Positions 1 to 10,810 of a stretch of DNA of 64,000 bases are shown piece after piece. Numbering within the stretch: the first letter of the stretch is position 1; every line of letters starts with the position of its first letter. Location: the NCBI GenBank assembly GCA_963576475.1, contig OY754977.1, forward strand, positions 9,117,089-9,181,088. The letters are read 5' to 3'. Source of the DNA: Molanna angustata (Eukaryota > Arthropoda > Insecta > Trichoptera > Molannidae). The position numbers and the translations under genes are program-made. The notes beneath the pieces are model-generated. The model did not search any database. It had not been told where the DNA came from and saw only the letters and a list, made by a program, of their open reading frames with translations.

Positions 1-223
1 TACTGAAGAGAAAATTATTTTTGGTAATTCGCGTAGAAACTTTTAGATTTATTTTTCCTAATGAATATGGGGAGTCAACGCGATTATTTAGAATATTGTG
101 CAGATACACAAGAATTCTTTCGATAAAATTTCATGTAGCGAATGGAGCATATATTGTTTACAGCGAGTAGAAGTTAAAGAAAAATTTTACAATAGTTGTT
201 AAAGAAAATGGTGTAAAAATAAA

Positions 224-224
<1 letters not shown>

Positions 225-276
<52 letters not shown>
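225..276. repeat. (CA)n microsatellite
   Basis: Uninterrupted CA dinucleotide run of about 26 units in AT-rich DNA. Reading frames over it are artefacts of the repeat. Confidence 0.97.
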
Positions 277-280
<4 letters not shown>

Positions 281-1410
281 TACAACACAACACACAATCC
301 ACATAAATAAATGATCTGTTAAATATGTACATTTCATTCGCAAATAAAATAATATTCACACAACAAAGGGGAAACCAAATAACCAAATTCAATTTCAGTC
401 CAGGGATGACATAAAAGCAACACAAATATAAAGTAATATTTAGATAAACGAAACATTATCATTTCGGATATTATTATGGACTGTGGATGGAGGTCCCCAC
501 GAAATGAAAAGCAATAAAATATAACGACGAATTTATGTTACGGACGAAATTTGCGGACGGCCGTAAATTATGGCCTATGTGGCTGAATTTCTCTATGTAA
601 GCTGGTAAGTATTACATAGGCAGAAACAGAAATTAATGAAAAAATACGCGTAAAAATATATATTACAACTCTCCATTATTTTATACTGCCTATTGAAAAT
701 TGAAAAATACTAGGAAATTACAAAAAAAAATTGTTTGCTCACACGAACACATGGTTCTTCAAAACGTACAAATGTAAAAAACATGCAAATGGTCTCGTTT
801 CTGAGTACGCGAGAATAAAGACTTGAAAATAATGCAAATGTTAAAAAGGAGGGTACCACGTTTATTCCTCTTTTATAATTAACAATCATAATATGAATTA
901 TTTTCACAGCACATGGTAAGTAGGAAAGCGTGAAAAACATCCAAAGGAATATGAAATAAAAGAACGGGTAAAAACCAGGTGGGTTTGCAGGGTGAGTGAG
1001 CCTAATATAAAAAAAACAGCTGAGTACTAAATGTAATTTAAGTTTTTCCTACACTTTTTGACAGTCTATAAAAGACGTCTAAAGAGAGAAAAGGTTTGTA
1101 ACAAAAAAATACACATGCTATTTAATTTTGAAAGGGACAATGTGTTTGGTAAAGTTAACTATGTTTAATAAGTGAGCTGTAGACTACAAGTTCAACATTT
1201 AAAAAACAAAAAAGCGAATCTATTATGTTTTTCGTAATATATTTCCGATGTACACGTGATAAAATAAATCGCTTCTATTAATTCAAATTACTTAACATCA
1301 TAAATCATATTAAAAAAAACATAGTTTCTATCGGTTTGTACATAGCTGTTGTACGAAATTCTATATATATGATTATGGATGAAAAAAGGGAAAAACACAA
1401 ACATTTTACA
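277..1410. other. AT-rich DNA, no feature seen
   Basis: I see no ORF with recognisable similarity, no tRNA-like boxes and no strong inverted repeats in this stretch. Confidence 0.5.
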
Positions 1411-1470
1411 GGGCTTATGACCTGTCATCGTCTGGCTTTAGTAATCACTTTACACAATTGTAACATTCAC
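1411..1470 (+). repeat. Relic arm of foldback repeat family
   Basis: The stretch running from GGGCTTATGACCTGTCATCG to AACATTCAC aligns with the left arm of the foldback element at 47,911-47,970, with about a dozen substitutions. A third copy in the other orientation is at 49,800-49,935. This is a dispersed single-arm copy. Confidence 0.6.
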
Positions 1471-1816
1471 AAATTCAAATGTCCTATAATGAATTTCCCT
1501 TGAAAGAGCTATCAATTTGAAACCTGTATTTATTAAACCATGGTGAACATGGGGGTATAATAGGATGGAGACGCCTTTGTACATGAAAAGTGCAATCAAA
1601 TTCATAGCTTATTTTTTATCTGTAAAGTTGTCAGCAACGAATGACGTATGCTGTGCAAACTGGCGCAAACTTCAGTCACATTTGGTCACATTCTCTTACG
1701 ATACAGCACGATATCGTTTCGTAAACAAAACACCCAAAAATTTCGCAACCATCTTTTTTATTTGTGACCATTTTTGATCCCAAAAATATACTAATTTTTG
1801 ATTTATCGAAATTAAA

Positions 1817-2669
1817 ATGTCGAACAGGCATTGTTGTGTGGCAAAATGTAGGAGTAGAGGTGGAATATCTTTTCACAAGTAAGTATCGAAACTAACCTAA
1901 AAAATTAAAACGTAATATACCTATTATTATAAGTTGCGTAGTTATTATTTGTTTACATGAATCATTCTTAATGATTTAATATTACGAACAGTATAATTGT
2001 TTGTGATAGTTTAATAAAATAGTAAAATGGTTTTATTTGTTTGGTTTTGTAAATGGTCGCGGCAGCCATTACTTTTTATAATAATGTTGTATTTGACACA
2101 ATTTGAGAAAAAATATAATTTCCATTCACTGTTAATGCTTTTCAATCTTATGTCTCATATTTATAACGTTTTATATAATCCCCAAATATTTTATTTATGA
2201 TTTAAGAAGATAGAGCACAAAAATCACATCATATGTCACTAGATTCCGCCATATTTCTTTTGAAGGCCGTAGTGATGTGCATAACATTTCCAATCTATAT
2301 TTATTTTTACCATATCTTTTAATAGTTTTTTATAAATTCAGTCAACTTGCGGTATCTATTTGTTCCTGGCGTTATTTATTTATATTTCTTATGAAACGCG
2401 ATTTTATATGATTTAAATACAATACTTATATGCAATATAAATAGACATATTTTTTTTACAGATTTTCAAAAAATCCCGCTTTAAGAGCTTTATGGATTGC
2501 CGCCGTCAATCGTGGACCAAATGGGCAACCATCTTCAGGCTGTGTCCTTTGTTCGAAGCATTTCAGAGATGATGGAATTGACTGTAGTGGTTATCGAAGA
2601 AGAATAAAACCAAATGCTGTTCCTTCAATTTTCTCCCAATTAAATACTGTTTGTCCTGAAGTACGTTGA
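1817..2669 (+). CDS. THAP-type zinc-finger protein, two exons (N-terminal DNA-binding domain)
   Basis: Exon 1 is 1,817-1,878 and ends at a consensus donor (GTAAGT at 1,879). Exon 2 starts at 2,462 after a T-rich acceptor ending ACAG. The spliced frame gives 87 residues up to 2,660. It has the THAP C2CH signature: Cys6, Cys11, Cys51 and His54 (C-x4-C-x39-C-x2-H), plus the family's invariant Pro26, Trp32, Phe55 and an AVPSIF box at residues 73-78, which is AVPTIF in most members. THAP domains bind DNA in nuclear regulators and in P-element transposases. After Glu87 there is either a donor (GTACGT at 2,661) or read-through to a stop at 2,667. A possible downstream coding stretch, rich in Ser and Pro, is open at 2,899-3,018 but its splice phase does not fit exon 2. 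The C-terminal region is not found and the (TA)n tract at 3,055 may have disrupted it. It could be a host THAP gene, a domesticated P-like transposase or a decayed fragment. Confidence 0.72.
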
Positions 2670-3054
2670 TAGTACTATATTATATCTCATATATTTTATG
2701 TTTATTTATATTAATTATTTATTATATTTTGTACTTTTTTTGTAAATTTTATATATTATACTTACCTACATTATATTAGAAATCCTTACCAATATTACTT
2801 GTTTAAATATTATTTTTAGATGCGTAAATAAAAATATTTTTGTGGACGTTATGTTAAACACTATCTCTTTTTTTCAAACAACTTTGCCCATCTTTAGTGA
2901 ACCTTCGGTGCTTAGTTTTTCGTCATCAAATCCAGTTCATATTTCTGAAAATGATGTTCCTATTCAGGACTCCCCAAGAAAAATTTATATTTTTCATATA
3001 GTTATTAAAACAAACTAATAATTTTTGAAAAAAAGATGTTTAAAAAAACTACAG

Positions 3055-3330
<276 letters not shown>

Positions 3331-3340
3331 GTTATAATAT

Positions 3341-3402
3341 TTTTATCTCGGTTTTCCCGTGTCAGTAGGTCTTGACTAAGACACGGGAAAACCGAGATAA
3401 AA
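3341..3402. repeat. Perfect 23-bp inverted repeat (LINE 3'-hairpin type)
   Basis: Arms 3,341-3,363 and 3,380-3,402 are perfect reverse complements around a 16-base loop, AGTAGGTCTTGACTAA. Read on the minus strand, the loop exit and stem (CCTACTGACACGGG) resemble the neighbouring plus-strand hairpin (CCTAGTGAGACGGG), so this looks like a second, inverted copy of the same LINE 3'-UTR hairpin. A loop relic with no stem is at 9,135-9,156. Confidence 0.8.
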
Positions 3403-3407
3403 AGTGA

Positions 3408-3441
3408 CCCGTCTCAGAACAGGTTTTCCTAGTGAGACGGG
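3408..3441 (+). repeat. LINE 3'-UTR hairpin, copy a
   Basis: Nine-bp perfect stem CCCGTCTCA/TGAGACGGG enclosing a loop with ACAGG...CCTAG. The loop matches those of the hairpins at 18,732-18,764 (minus) and 62,658-62,693 (plus), while the stems differ in sequence. Those two follow LINE ORF C-termini. Here the upstream ORF is missing and a (TA)n tract takes its place. Confidence 0.7.
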
Positions 3442-3710
3442 GAACGAATAATTTTATTGTTATAATGTTTTTGTTTTTGAACAATAAACGTCGGATTGCC
3501 GGCACTGAAACTAAATAAACTATTTATGAATTAAGCATTTTTTAATTCAATCCCTTTCCTGTAAATTATTTAAACTCCTGAACTCCTCCACGAAGCACAA
3601 GGTTTCATTATTTTTAGGGAGAATCTCCAATTTTGCAATGATCTTTGTAAATATTTTTCTAATATTTTTTTACGGCGCTGGCCGATTTAATAATGATATT
3701 AATAAAAATT

Positions 3711-3752
3711 AAGCCCTTGAGGTGAGTTTTCACGAAAACGGCGCTATATAAA
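3711..3752 (+). mobile_element. CR1/L2-like LINE 3' terminus relic
   Basis: The sequence from AAGCCCTTGAGGTG through GTTTTCACGAAAACGGCGCT to ATATAAAT closely matches the 3' end of the LINE at 43,590-44,250 (position 44,206 on). Only the terminal 3' UTR is recognised. The 250 bp upstream have no readable ORF. Confidence 0.65.
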
Positions 3753-4429
3753 TTATCCAACCATATATATAAGCACTACAAATAATACTTATTTTTTTGT
3801 TTTTAATGAGTGATCCTTATTTTTTCATAACCAAAGTAAAATATATATGACATTTTTGCAGAAAATAATATTTTATTATAAAATGCTTTTGTTCAATTAT
3901 CGTAATTATAAATTGAAAAATATTCAATTTTAAAATAATATTTGACCATCTCTAATTCGTGGATCATTTTCTAACTTCAACGTTGCCATTAAAATAATAT
4001 TGCCACGAGATAAAAAAAGTACTTATTTTTGTCTTTATATTGTCATAACTGTCACTTGTGACTAACTTCCATAGGCTAAGAAGTTGATTGCATTTAGGTA
4101 TTTGGTTTTTGTATGGAATTTTACGTAAGGGCGGCCCCTTGATGGTGAAACTGTTCACACAGTTGTGTTAAGCTGGCCATCTATCGAACAGAGCACAAAC
4201 TAATATCTGTTATCATTTTTATGAAACACAGAGAGCTGTCATATCCCAGCGACCTGTCTAAAAACCCAAAAGCTTCCATGTCAACTAGCAAGGATAATTA
4301 TCGCGTGCGATAAAAAGGCTTAAGAAACCCAAAATTTGTTGAATTTATTGCATTTTGAGAACAAACCTGACATAAAAATGAAAAACTTTATCAGTTATTC
4401 AATTTAATTTTATTCACTCTTTAAGCACA

Positions 4430-4560
4430 AGCATTTATTTCTCGGTGATATATAGTTATACAGTAAAAAAGGATATTTTTAATACATTTTTAGGGGAGTT
4501 TATGCTGAATTTTAAAATTGTGTGACGAACATTCTCAAGAGAAATATTGTTAAAATATTT
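4430..4560 (+). repeat. Dispersed repeat X, copy 1
   Basis: This stretch contains a GAGTTTATGCTGAATTTTAA core followed by GTGTGACGAACATTC. It is homologous over about 130 bp to 62,815-62,970 and over about 70 bp to 45,640-45,705. It matches no class I can name. The ORFs on both strands here are not convincing genes. Confidence 0.55.
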
Positions 4561-5551
4561 CAAACGACAAATCTCCTGCCTTTCTACGTCCCTCAACTGC
4601 TTAATGATGAGTTGTTGAATGGAAAAACCGTGTGGAAAGAATGGACCTCCAAAAACTACCACACCTTGGCCTACATTGAAAACAAGAGAGAAAAGGGATG
4701 CCTGGAAGAACCCCCAAAAGGCGGATGGACAACTAGTAATCCGAACCACACAAGAGGTTTCAAACTCTGCTTAAACAGCGCCTAGTGGCTTTCGACCATT
4801 TAAAGAAGAAGTAGATTAATCAGTTATTTTAAATATTGAACAAACTTTTTTTTTTCAAAATTTATGTCCACTTGATTTAACATACTTAACATGAATTCGA
4901 CGAAAGTGTCTCCAAAATTCCTATTAAACGTGGATGAAAAATTGTTTTTTAAATGTCTAAATTTAATAATACGCACATTACATAAATGTGATAATACTAT
5001 TGAAATCTTCTCTTTTTACACAAATCGCTACTTGTTAAAAACTTTTTAATGAACTGTATTTTTCGAGCTAAATATTTTAACGCTTTCCTGACAAATAAAA
5101 TGTATTCATCATATTTTTCCCGTAGTAGATAAAATAACTGTCACGCCGAAGCGATTTATTATGCGAGTCTACGAGACTATTTATAAAATGGAAGTATTAT
5201 TAACAAAATTACAGAGGCAAATCAATATTTGTTCTGACTTCTTGTTTCGCGTAGGTACATTTAATAAAATTACAATACCTATCATATTTTCAGTAATCAA
5301 TTCAAAATGATATTCGATTAATGACTGAGAAATAAGATTTGAGTAACGATAATTAACGAGTGGGTGGTTGTTGTATCAGGCCTACCTTTTAGTTCACTCG
5401 TCCTGGACATTTTAACCAGTGTAGTTCGTTAAGAAGAGAAGAGTGATAAAATGCAGCATGATCCAAATACGATTTTAATATTCGTCAGCAACTCTCTATC
5501 GACTATAAAGTTATTGTATTATCGAATTTCTGGCCATACCCGTCCACCTAT

Positions 5552-6200
5552 CTATATGGGAAGCATGTTTCAACGTAATGGACGGTTCGATAAGGAGATC
5601 GAAAAAGGAGTTATGGCTGGAAACAGATTGAATGGAGCACTAAGCCCAATTATGAATGATCGCAACATATCAAAGGAAGCCAAAGTTGTCATTCTTAACG
5701 CTATCGTTGTGCCAACCTTGACACATTCAAGTGAAACCTGGACATGGCAGAAGTAACACGAAAGCAAAATAAATGCAGTTGAAATGAGATCGTTAAGAAG
5801 AGTTTGTAATAGAACGATGTATGACAGGGTAAGAAATGAGAACATAAGGAAAGAATGTAATATGAAGAAAGATGTGATTAATAGAATGAAAGTGAACACA
5901 TTAAGATGGTTTGGTCACATAGGGAGAATGAATAAGGAACGCCTGACGAAGAAAATATACAGTGCGGACAGGAATGGAATGAGAGGTCGGGGACGCCCAA
6001 GAAAGTGATGGCTCAACCACGTGAACGATATTCTGAAAGTCGGAAATGTTAGAAACGTGAACAACAGAAGAACGTGTATGAGACGATGCATGAATGTGGA
6101 CGAGGCGATGGATGCGTGCCAGGATAGAAAAATGTGGCGTTCGGTTTGCCTACCCCGCGAGGGACATTGCGTGATGGTATGTACATATGTTTCCGTCCAC
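5552..6200 (+). pseudogene. RTE-type LINE: C-terminal end of endonuclease/RT ORF, 5'-truncated
   Basis: One frame reads from the YMGSMFQRNGRFDKEIEK motif through SETWTWQK, MRSLRRV, NTLRWFGHIGRM, RGRGRPRK and a terminal CxxRxMWRSV. This is the conserved tail after the RT palm in RTE-clade non-LTR retrotransposons of insects. The frame is otherwise intact and is broken only by TAA at 5,754 (a Lys codon in relatives) and TGA at 6,006 (a Trp codon). The RT catalytic core and the endonuclease are absent because of 5' truncation near 5,550. The 3' end (GCGTGATGGTATGTA at 6,170) recurs in the RTE relic at 43,350 and in the SINE-D tail. Clade assignment is from motif memory, not alignment. Confidence 0.82.
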
Positions 6201-6260
6201 GTTAAGCAAACCATCTTTCTCTGTATCCAAATATACATTGAATTTTCGCTAAATTTTTAG

Positions 6261-7091
6261 TCGAAGTAATTTAAGCCATGAATAAATAAACAAGCGTCTG
6301 ACATATTTGATTCCACAGACAGTTGTTTTATGTTCAACACCTCCAAAGAGAAAGACGTATTTCTTTGGCTTGAAATATAACATACATCGAAGCTTTCATA
6401 CATTATTTACCATCCCCCTTTGATAAAATACGAAATAGGCAACGTTGTATTGCTTTGAGCATCCTACACTCTGTTAATAATATTGTTTAGTAGTATGATT
6501 CCCTGTTATCGAATGTTGCTTTGTGCTGAGATGTTAGAATGGTAGTTGTGTAGGTTTTCACATTATATGTAGGTACATAAAGGCTTTACTCCAGTTTCAA
6601 ATAAACCCAAACTAAATCATACCATAATAGCTTAAGCAAGACCATCGATTTATGTACAAAAGAATGAAACTGAATTTATTTCACGTGGAATTGCAAATAT
6701 TAAACACGATCATGTTTCTTCTTATTTTATTCATCGTAACCTTCCTCTTTGGCCCATTATATGTGGCGGCGCAATAAGCACATACCTATAATATATTTAC
6801 AATGTTCTTTTCAAAACTATTTTTCTACAGTACATATCTGTTGGTGCAGATGAAAGATAAATCATTTTATTTTATACCAATAATCATCTTCCTGACATAC
6901 CAAACTTATTCCATACCTCGAATGTGGCAGCAATACTCTTGCTTCTCTTCGCGCGAGCGTTTCCATCTACCCCGTCTCTATACTCACCTCGTGCCGTGCA
7001 CAGACTAAACTCAAAACTAACCCCGCGCCTTGCGCACAATAATGAGAAAAGTTCATATACATTCGCGGCATTCGTACTACAGACAATCAAT
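6261..7091. other. No clear feature
   Basis: AT-rich DNA without recognised repeats. The last 200 bp before 7,092 are relatively GC-rich, with CG dinucleotides (CTCGCGCGAGCG near 6,954), which could be a promoter region for the candidate exon that follows. Confidence 0.35.
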
Positions 7092-7145
7092 ATGAATATT
7101 ATTGTTGAAGAAGAACTCGACGCGAGTGAGAAGACAGATGGCGCT
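7092..7145 (+). CDS. Candidate first coding exon, unrecognised
   Basis: ATG followed by 18 codons encoding an acidic peptide (MNIIVEEELDASEKTDGA) that ends exactly at a strong donor, GTAAGT at 7,146. The codons look ordinary and the upstream 200 bp are CpG-richer than the surroundings. The same frame is open upstream to 6,924, so the true start is not fixed. No downstream exon was recognised. It could be the 5' end of a host gene with a long intron, or chance. Confidence 0.25.
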
Positions 7146-7725
7146 GTAAGTCCAAGTCATTCAATTAATCCGTATCTTCAATATGTTTTTCTTCTCCCGT
7201 TATCGCACAGTATCTTAAAAGCAAATGTACCTATTATTTAACTATTGAAGTCCAATCCCATCTTCCGAGAGTAAAACACTATTTAAATCAATCTATAAGA
7301 CATAATTTTACACGAAATTATTGCCTTTCTGGATAGGAAACACTAACATGTTAAAATAAATTTACTACAACTACTTTATCCAGTTACTATGGTACCTATG
7401 TATAGGAACGTTTTAAAATGAAAATTTCCTAGTCGGATAATACAAAAGAAAATGTATCCATATACATAGAAGCTCTTAAAACTCCATAACTAGTAGAAGT
7501 TCAGAAGCAAAGGATGAATGGCTGGCACTTGAGGCAAGTGGACGGTTGCGTCACCTCGTAAACGAAGTACAAAGGAATCTCGAAGAAAGCGCAAAGTCAG
7601 CGTTTCCTAAAAAAATATAAACTCAAATAAATAAAAAATTCAAAGAAATAAAGTTGGATCAATTAAATATTTACTAAAAAAAGACATACAGTAGTATTTA
7701 ACGCGATGATACACAGATTGCGGGT

Positions 7726-7921
7726 TCGTTCATTCATACAATCAAGATATATCCTACAATTTGGGGAAAACAGCGACAGATATGCGAGTGGACACATGCG
7801 TGTATCCTTACACACCTGTCTCGTCTCACCTACAATGGCGACATTCAGATAGTGTGGTGAACCTCGTTGCTGAACTATGTTAAATGTTATTTTGCATCTT
7901 GTATGTTGTATTTTCGATTGC
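7726..7921 (-). mobile_element. SINE-D copy (body and tail), diverged
   Basis: Reverse complement of the SINE-D body. It shares the GTCTCGTCTCACC block, a GAACCTCGTTGCTGAACTATG block and the terminal ATTTTCGATT with the copies at 9,290 and 48,920. The tRNA-like head is not recognised. A short TACCCGGCTCTTACGGG piece of the same family lies at 8,166-8,182. Confidence 0.65.
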
Positions 7922-8362
7922 AGGAGTATATCGGCAATGACGAAGTGATATGAGGCATATAATACCTAACTCCTTTATTCTTCCCCACTCCCTCCAATTC
8001 CTACATATCCCTGCATCTTCGTTGTGTCTTCTTTATTTTTTTTTTTTTGATTTTAGACTTTACATAATATGTTTTAGCGCATAATGCAATGTATGATAAT
8101 GGGGGAACTATTTTAGAACTTTTTAATTTGCAAATTGCTATATGTTTCCCCTAAATAAAATAAATTACCCGGCTCTTACGGGACACGCGAAAACGATAAA
8201 TGTCATAATTTAATAACATGTTAGAAAACAATAAATATGATATAATGGAAATAACAATTAATTTGATACTGGCAACTGAATATAATGAATTCAAAAGAAA
8301 AAAAAGAAAATAAAATGAACTGATTAAATTTGACTGATATGTAAATTATATAAGATAATAAT

Positions 8363-8551
<189 letters not shown>

Positions 8552-9134
8552 TTGTGTTTTTGTATTTAAATTGTCTCCTTTACACACGAGTGGTTGCACT
8601 CTGGTAAAGGGAAATATGTTTTTTCTTACTGTGCATCTTTTTCTATATTCTTTGATTGTTTAATTTTTTATATATGTATTAAAAATTTAACTAAAAAAAT
8701 CATAAAACCAACCAATAATGTGGTAAGAGTGACATTATTCTAGGATTCTAATCCAGCTTAAAATGGTAGTTGAAATTTTGTGATCCACGGTTAAGAGTTA
8801 CAGAAAATAAGTACCTACAATTTATAGTTACAGAGAGTGCAAAGCTAAGGCAAAAACTTGTTTAACGTCAGCTTATAAAGCCGGAAATAGTAAATATTTT
8901 GTGTTTAAAGCTTTTGTAATATTTCTCGGCTGAAAATTAAACGTTTTTAAAAAAAATGTAGGTTGATCTCAACCCCGTATCAGAAACACTGACTGCATTG
9001 GCAACTATGCGCTGGGGTCGAAAGTCACAAAGTCCATTTGCCAACATTGAGATGGTAAACCATTGAAAATTACTTGAATTTATTTTTAAAAATTCAACAT
9101 GGTTGGTTAATATTAACAAGAAACCATATTTTCA

Positions 9135-9236
9135 GTAGGACTTAACTAAGACACATCATCGACAAACAACAAATGTTTGTGTTTTATAGTTTTATTTCAT
9201 TAAACCAAAGACCTTATATACTAAAGTAGGTCTTTG
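9135..9236. repeat. LINE-hairpin loop relic and 9-bp hairpin
   Basis: Positions 9,135-9,156 (GTAGGACTTAACTAAGACAC core) resemble the loop of the inverted repeat at 3,341-3,402 but lack the stem. Just downstream, CAAAGACCT (9,206) and AGGTCTTTG (9,228) form a 9-bp hairpin with a 13-base loop. Origin uncertain. Confidence 0.4.
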
Positions 9237-9289
9237 CATTAAACAAAGACATTTTTTTTTAAATTGTCAATACTATTTAGAACACGGTA

Positions 9290-9549
9290 TTTTTACATAC
9301 ATATTTACATACCATCACGACATATCCCACAATATGGGGTAGTCAGCGACAGGTTTACGGGTGTGTATTACCTTATTAAAGGAAGAACGACACATGCATG
9401 TATGCCCATACACCAGTCTCGTCTCACCAAAAAAGGTATTACGTTCAGAATGCATGAACCCCATTGCTGAACTATGTAAGATGTTGTTGCCAATTGTATT
9501 TTCGATTACCCGACTCTTACGGTACACCAGAATGGAAGTATTCTTGTAG
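9290..9549 (-). mobile_element. SINE-D copy (body plus 3' tail)
   Basis: Best-preserved SINE-D body outside the one at 63,282. Read on the minus strand it runs from the CGTAAGAGTCGGGTAATCG block through a CATAGTTCAGCAATGGGG block and a GGTGAGACGAGACTGGTGT block, and ends in GTGGGATATGTCGTGATGG plus TATGTAAATATGTATG. The last part matches the 3' end of the RTE LINE. The head is truncated. Confidence 0.75.
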
Positions 9550-9579
9550 AAGTATGGTGTCAAGATTGCTAATCTAGAG

Positions 9580-9945
9580 GGCGCAATGAGCCTCTCTTTT
9601 TATGCATTTTTCGTCGCACGGTGTCGATTAGAGGACCTATATGCAGAGCGGATGGTCGAGGAAGAAGCAAAAATATTGCATCTTGTAAGGAATGAATGCA
9701 ACAAATTAGATATTTTCAAGCGCAACTTGTTTGAAAAGTGCACGCGAGACAAATCGTCCAACATCCCTGGCCCGACCGTAGCGATGTGCGAGGGGGGAGA
9801 GGGGTCGAAAGAGTAGTGGGTGTGTGGGAGTGGGGGGGTATCGATCCGCACAGGGGGCGGGCGGCGGCGTGGCAATGTGGGCGGATTAGGCGGGGCCACC
9901 CTCCCAAACGTAACGACGAGACTGTGCGTCGACACTAATAAAATA
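9580..9945. other. GC-rich segment, function unknown
   Basis: Positions 9,760-9,910 are strikingly G-rich on the plus strand (runs of G around GGGGGAGAGGGG and GGGGGCGGGCGGCGGCG) compared with the AT-rich window. Several overlapping frames are open but none has a recognisable product. Confidence 0.4.
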
Positions 9946-9949
9946 ACGA

Positions 9950-10015
9950 GAGGGTTGTGGCCAACACTAATCTGTGTACTGGCCATGACTAAACTCTCAA
10001 CTGGCCAAGACTAAA
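9950..10015. repeat. Short repeat shared with satellite flank
   Basis: GGGTTGTGGCCAACACTAA here (9,952-9,970) recurs at 20,790-20,808, immediately left of the satellite array, with similar flanks (CGAGAG versus CGAGTG before it). TGGCCA occurs three times in 50 bp. Confidence 0.5.
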
Positions 10016-10279
10016 AGTCATCGCTGGCGTCCTTCCTGCAAATATCTAAACCTTGTACCTGGTTGCCCGTATAAGCGTCAAGACAATGAATAGCTTGAAC
10101 ATTTGAGGGTGACAATTGTAAATGTGAATAATAAAAGTTGACTGACGAAAGCGCTAGATAATATAAAGGAAAGAACGCTAGAAGTATGGCAGGAGCGCTG
10201 GGATTCTGAAAGAACCGCATGATTACCGTTTCTTCTCAAAGGTCAGGGAAAGAATGGAGATGAATTTCATATATCATTT

Positions 10280-10810
10280 TTATAACACTTGAGAAAAGAA
10301 GAAAGATATCCGATGTCTATCTGCTTTATAAAATACTTAATAACCTTGTAGACAGCTCTTACCTACTCCATAAAATTTCTTTCAACTGCCCCATGAAAAC
10401 AACACGCCAAAATCACCTTTTCTATACACCACACTGCAGAACAAATTACGCACAGAATAATTATGTAAACAGATGCTTAAATTATTACAATAGTCTTGAC
10501 TCCCAACCTGATATATTTAACTCCACACAGACATCGATGAAACGCCAATTACGCGCGGTTATTGGTAATATTACTGGTTAAAAATCAAACCTACTTTCCT
10601 TAAACCTTCATCCCTTCCTTATCAACGCTTTCCTATATCCATTACCCTTCCCTTTCCCCCACATACACTCACCATCATACAATGACCATCCAACATCAAT
10701 AATATATAATAATTTAAATATGTGAAACTTTATAATTGGCTATTTCTTTTGTATTCTCATTTGCAATTAAGTATTATAAATGTATAGCTGTTAAGTTTCT
10801 AAACAAATAA
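10280..10810 (+). pseudogene. CR1/Jockey-type LINE: ORF2 C-terminus and 3' UTR, 5'-truncated
   Basis: The frame ending at the stop at 10,579 reads YLLYKILNNLVDSSYLL, then PHCRTNYAQNNYVNRCLNYY and STQTSMKRQLRAVI. This TNY...N...NR...YN...F/S..KRQL pattern is the extreme C-terminus of CR1/Jockey-superclade LINE polymerases. The 3' UTR then runs to an A-rich tail (AAATAAAAAATAAAAAG at about 10,805). No RT core is present. Confidence 0.7.

Noticed and set aside
174..425. Cys-Val repeat open frame on the minus strand
   Set aside because: Created by the (CA)n microsatellite.
9600..10014. Pro-rich and Gly/Arg-rich open frames on both strands
   Set aside because: Length and composition follow from the G-rich patch, and no domain is recognisable.
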